Assembly: GCA_019639015.1 (NCBI GenBank)
Contig: JAHBSS010000005.1
Coordinates: 1 to 59,187, forward strand
Reading direction: 5' to 3'
DNA length: 59,187 nucleotides
DNA from: Cryobacterium sp.
Lineage (GTDB): Bacteria > Actinomycetota > Actinomycetes > Actinomycetales > Microbacteriaceae
The translations under genes were made by a program, and so were the position numbers. Numbering within the stretch: position 1 is the first letter of the stretch; the number at the start of each line of letters is the position of its first letter. Positions 56,379-59,187 of the stretch are shown here, in pieces. Below the pieces are notes generated by a model. That model did not search any database and was not told the DNA's origin. It worked only from the letters and a program-made list of their open reading frames with translations.

Positions 56379-57584
56379 TTACGACGAAAGCAACCTATTG
56401 ACGTGTTGCCCAACGGCTTCTTGCTCGATCAAGAACCCGTCATGTCCGAAATCTGATTCCAGAATCACAAAGGGTTCTGAAAGGAACTTAGAGTCGAGGT
56501 GCTGAGCAATTATTTGTTGATTGTGAATCGGGAACAGTCGGTCGCTAGATATTCCAAGAACGAGTGTCTTTGCGGTGATTCGTGAAAGTGCAGCTTGAAT
56601 TCCGCCCCGCCCTCGGCCGACATCATGAGAACTCATGGCGTTTGACAAAACCAAGTAACTGTTTGCGTCAAAGCGCCTCGTGAACTTGTTCCCGTGAAAG
56701 TCGAGGTAACTTTCAACCGCGAACTTACCCTTGCCGCTTGAAGGATCAATGTCACTTTGCCAAGTTCGACCAAATCGCTCGTCCAACTCTGAACCAGAAC
56801 GGTAACTGAGCAACGCGATCCGTCGAGCCAAAGCGAGCCCATTGTGTGGGCCATCTCCCTCGGTAGCGTCGTAGTAGTTGCCGCTATTGAAATTTGAATC
56901 AGAACGGATTGCTTCATTTTGGATTGAGTTCAACGCGATGCTGTCGGCATCGCTAAAAGCAGGGGAGGCGAGAATACCGGCTCGCTCAAGGCGTTCCGGA
57001 AACCCAATCGCCCACTCGAGCGCTTGCATTCCACCCATCGACCCGCCAATAACAGCCGCCCAACGCTCAATTCCGAGTGCGGTTGAGAACGCAGCCTGCA
57101 CGCGAACCTGGTCTCGAATCGTAAGCGTCGGGAAGCGGGAACCCCATTCCTGACCATTCGGTGCAAGGCTGGCCGGGCCGGTAGAGCCTTGACATCCACC
57201 TAAAACATTCGGAGCAACAACGAACCATCGATCGGTATCAATCGGAGCACCGGACCCGATAATGCCTTCCCACCATCCACTCGTCGGGTGACCAGGACCG
57301 GCAGGACCGGTAACGTGACTGTCCCCGGTCAAAGCGTGAAGGATCAATACACAGTTGGTTGAGTCTTGGTTTTTCTTACCCCAAGTCTCAAACGCAATTC
57401 TTACGTTTGGAAGGCTTGAGCCATTTTCAAACTGTTGGCGACCGAGGTTTACAAATTGCCTATCACCTGGATTGTCACCGTCCCGCCAAGCACCACTCGC
57501 AGGAGGCTTGCCAAGTAGAGACCTGGCAACATCATCCGAGATGAAGCCAGACGGAATCGAATCCGCTGCTGTCTGCCAGTCCAC
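56379..57584 (-). CDS. metX: Homoserine O-acetyltransferase
   Basis: The 401-residue alpha/beta hydrolase-fold enzyme starts the direct-sulfhydrylation route to methionine. VRIAFETWGKKN, HALTGDSHVTGPAGPGHPTSGWW, the nucleophile elbow GGSMGGMQALEW, the acid in ISSDRLFPIHNQ and the histidine in GHDGFLIE are intact. The start is GTG 57584 with GAGGAAAT before it. It lies downstream of metY with a terminator in between, so expression may be partly separate. Confidence 0.94.
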   Translation of the reverse strand: MDWQTAADSIPSGFISDDVARSLLGKPPASGAWRDGDNPGDRQFVNLGRQQFENGSSLPNVRIAFETWGKKNQDSTNCVLILHALTGDSHVTGPAGPGHPTSGWWEGIIGSGAPIDTDRWFVVAPNVLGGCQGSTGPASLAPNGQEWGSRFPTLTIRDQVRVQAAFSTALGIERWAAVIGGSMGGMQALEWAIGFPERLERAGILASPAFSDADSIALNSIQNEAIRSDSNFNSGNYYDATEGDGPHNGLALARRIALLSYRSGSELDERFGRTWQSDIDPSSGKGKFAVESYLDFHGNKFTRRFDANSYLVLSNAMSSHDVGRGRGGIQAALSRITAKTLVLGISSDRLFPIHNQQIIAQHLDSKFLSEPFVILESDFGHDGFLIEQEAVGQHVNRLLSS

Positions 57585-57610
57585 CTAAATTTCCTCTGAT
57601 CCCATATTGC

Positions 57611-57651
57611 AAAAATAGTTGGGCTGCCGCGACGGTGCGCGGCAGCCCAAC
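57611..57651 (-). terminator. Rho-independent terminator between metY and metX
   Basis: A perfect 13-bp stem (57618-57630 and 57639-57651, 8-base loop) is followed on the minus strand by CTATTTTTG. It begins 7 bp after the metY stop and lies just before the metX start, so it should end or attenuate the metY message. Confidence 0.85.
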
Positions 57652-57657
57652 CAAATG

Positions 57658-58971
57658 TTACGCCGCTGCTTTATGGGTGGCACGCGCTGCCGCGAGCCCA
57701 GCCTTCAAGTCGGCGATGATGTCGTCGATATTCTCTAGTCCGACTGACAACCGAACCAGTCCGGGGGTTACACCCGCGGTCAGTTGCTGCTCGGGGGTCA
57801 GTTGAGAATGAGTCGTCGAAGCAGGGTGAATGATGAGGCTGCGCACATCGCCAATGTTGGCCAAGTGGCTGAATAGGCTCACGCCGTCAACGAGAGCGCG
57901 GCCGGCGGGCACCCCACCCTTAAGCTCGAATGAAAGCACAGCGCCTGCTCCGCCCGGAACGTACTTCTGGCCGACTTGATACCAAGGGCTTGAAGGAAGT
58001 CCCGCGTAGTGGACGGTGTCGACGTCATCCTGCTTTTCGAGCCACTCGGCAACTGCCTGGGCATTTTGAACATGACGTTCGATTCGAAGGCTCAAAGTCT
58101 CAATCCCTTGAATCAACTGCCAGGCACTGTTAGGCGAAATGGCGGGTCCGAGGTCGCGAAGCAATTGCACTCGAGCTTTGATGATGTACGCGAGTGCGTC
58201 ACCCAACACGGTCGTGTAGCTTGCGCCATGGTACGAAGCGTCTGGTTCGGTGAGCCCTGGGAACCGCGCGACATTCTTTGACCAGGCGAAACGACCACCG
58301 TCAACAATCGCTCCAGCGATCACAGTTCCGTGCCCGCCCAAGAACTTGGTTGCAGCATGAACCACGATGTCTGCTCCGTGCTCGAAGGGGCGTAGCAAGT
58401 AAGGAGTTGGGATGGTGTTGTCGACGATCAATGGAAGACCGGCGTCGTGTGCGACATCAGCAACCTTCTGAATATCAAGGATGTTGATTCTTGGGTTTCC
58501 AATTGACTCCGCGAAGAACAACTTGGTGTTTGGGCGAACAGCTCTGCGCCACTCCTCCGCGTCATCCTGGTTCTCTACGAAAGTGGTCTCAATTCCAAGC
58601 TTCGCAAGCGTGTACTTGAACAAGTTGTAGGTACCGCCGTAGATCGACGAGGAAGAAACGATGTGGTCACCCGCTCCGGCAATGTTCAACACCGAGAGGC
58701 TTACCGCTGACATTCCGGATGAAACCAATAGTGCCGCAGTCCCTCCCTCAAGAGCAGCAAGTCGCTCCTCGACTACAGCTTGAGTCGGGTTCTGAATGCG
58801 GGTATAGATGTTCCCAAACTCGGAGAGCGAGAACAACTTTTCTGCGTGCTCTGCGCTGTTGAACACATACGAGGTTGTTTGGTAGATCGGGGTGGCCCTC
58901 GAATTGGTTGTTGGGTCCGGTGCAGCACCGGAATGAATCTGCTTGGTCTCAAACTTCCAGTCGGTAGTCAT
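57658..58971 (-). CDS. metY: O-acetylhomoserine aminocarboxypropyltransferase (O-acetylhomoserine sulfhydrylase)
   Basis: The 437-residue PLP enzyme turns O-acetylhomoserine and sulfide into homocysteine. WKFETKQIHSGAAPDPTTNSRATPIYQTTSYVF is the family start; the PLP lysine is in HAATKFLGGHGTVIAG, and YTRIQNPTQ and SSGMSAV bind the cofactor. The ATG at 58971 has AGGAGAAC upstream. With metX it completes the direct pathway. Two 18-bp direct repeats lie 84 bp upstream of the start. Confidence 0.95.
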   Translation of the reverse strand: MTTDWKFETKQIHSGAAPDPTTNSRATPIYQTTSYVFNSAEHAEKLFSLSEFGNIYTRIQNPTQAVVEERLAALEGGTAALLVSSGMSAVSLSVLNIAGAGDHIVSSSSIYGGTYNLFKYTLAKLGIETTFVENQDDAEEWRRAVRPNTKLFFAESIGNPRINILDIQKVADVAHDAGLPLIVDNTIPTPYLLRPFEHGADIVVHAATKFLGGHGTVIAGAIVDGGRFAWSKNVARFPGLTEPDASYHGASYTTVLGDALAYIIKARVQLLRDLGPAISPNSAWQLIQGIETLSLRIERHVQNAQAVAEWLEKQDDVDTVHYAGLPSSPWYQVGQKYVPGGAGAVLSFELKGGVPAGRALVDGVSLFSHLANIGDVRSLIIHPASTTHSQLTPEQQLTAGVTPGLVRLSVGLENIDDIIADLKAGLAAARATHKAAA

Positions 58972-59054
58972 TGAGTTCTCCTAAAGTCGTTTCGGGGTGC
59001 GAGTTCACTCCGGTCATTCGAGGTTAGAAACAGCCACAAGTAGCGTCAACGCGT

Positions 59055-59094
59055 GCCGAAACACAAGGTAACTTCCGCCGAAACATGGCGTAAC
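59055..59094. promoter_or_regulatory. Tandem 18-bp direct repeats upstream of metY
   Basis: GCCGAAACACAAGGTAAC (59055-59072) and GCCGAAACATGGCGTAAC (59077-59094) match at 14 of 18 positions with a 22-bp period. They are good candidates for an operator of the methionine genes. A known SAM-riboswitch fold was not recognised in this 5' region. Confidence 0.5.
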
Positions 59095-59126
59095 AACTCC
59101 AGTAGCCCTCGATTGGAGATACCCAG

Positions 59127-59187
59127 TTAACTGGACGTGTCACCAAGTTTCGAGAATGCCAGTGCCGCGAGGTATGCGGCGGCATCG
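59127..59187 (-). CDS. C-terminal end of an unidentified protein (partial)
   Basis: Read on the minus strand, the last 20 codons before the right edge, DAAAYLAALAFSKLGDTSS then TAA at 59127-59129, have the look of a coding end. The rest of the gene is outside the window. The stop codon lies inside the 12-bp palindrome CCAGTTAACTGG (59123-59134). Confidence 0.4.
   Translation of the reverse strand, partial: DAAAYLAALAFSKLGDTSS

Noticed and set aside
58972..59187. SAM riboswitch upstream of metY
   Set aside because: No SAM-I/SAM-IV core pattern was seen; only direct repeats and a palindrome.
1..59187. CRISPR array, insertion sequence or prophage
   Set aside because: No regularly spaced repeats, transposase or integrase was found in the window.

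Overview
The window looks like a compact actinobacterial chromosome, most likely Microbacteriaceae and perhaps the small-genome freshwater (Luna/Rhodoluna-like) lineage. The sequence basis is moderate GC (roughly half), very short intergenic gaps with many ATGA overlaps, frequent GTG/TTG starts, and typical actinobacterial genes: a fused 2-oxoglutarate decarboxylase/dehydrogenase (Kgd), a GuaB1-type enzyme, a SigR/RsrA redox sigma pair, a DUF3039 protein, and the ftsE-ftsX-smpB-tmRNA neighbourhood. The taxonomic placement is inference from gene content, not a database result.

Layout. 1-3.8 kb (minus): the 5' part of a type ISP restriction-modification enzyme running off the left edge, then a cell-surface glycan ABC exporter with a LicC-like nucleotidyltransferase. 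4-8.3 kb (plus): an ABC-2 exporter with an unusual N-terminal extension, DUF3039, and an endonuclease-fold gene bracketed by two related palindromes. 8.3-14.8 kb: pncB, murI-rph-rdgB, a CDF exporter with mntH, and dedA. 14.9-21 kb: tRNA-Leu(UAG) and a Tad pilus (probable DNA-uptake or adhesion) locus that contains a CAP-domain surface protein. The two parts of this locus share an identical bipartite upstream motif. 21-23 kb: LysE and MFS exporters. 23-31.6 kb: prfB, a glycosyltransferase plus FAD oxidoreductase pair, ftsEX-smpB, SIMPL protein, succinate-semialdehyde dehydrogenase and tmRNA.

31.6-34.2 kb is the accessory and decaying part. Directly after tmRNA come an intact GC-rich RHH/ParE toxin-antitoxin pair, a frameshifted phd-vapC pair, a truncated crcB and a multiply frameshifted second crcB. 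The next gene, a DHA2 drug exporter, appears to carry compensating indels in its last membrane helix. 34-40.5 kb: hisN, rsgA, aroA and sigR-rsrA. 40.5-43.2 kb: a small membrane protein divergent from an OmpR-type two-component system, with mirrored 11-bp-period direct repeats between them. 43-53 kb: kgd, guaB1, two CNNM/CBS proteins, an NAD(P)HX dehydratase and a GT87-type mannosyltransferase. 53-59 kb (minus): metY, metX, then a three-gene signalling operon of histidine kinase, kinase-like protein without recognisable catalytic boxes, and LuxR-type response regulator.

The best candidates for something undescribed are the Tad-locus bipartite promoter motif, the covarying palindromes around the nuclease-fold gene, the pseudokinase-containing three-gene signalling operon, and the predicted operators of the OmpR-type system. 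No CRISPR array, rRNA or insertion sequence was seen.
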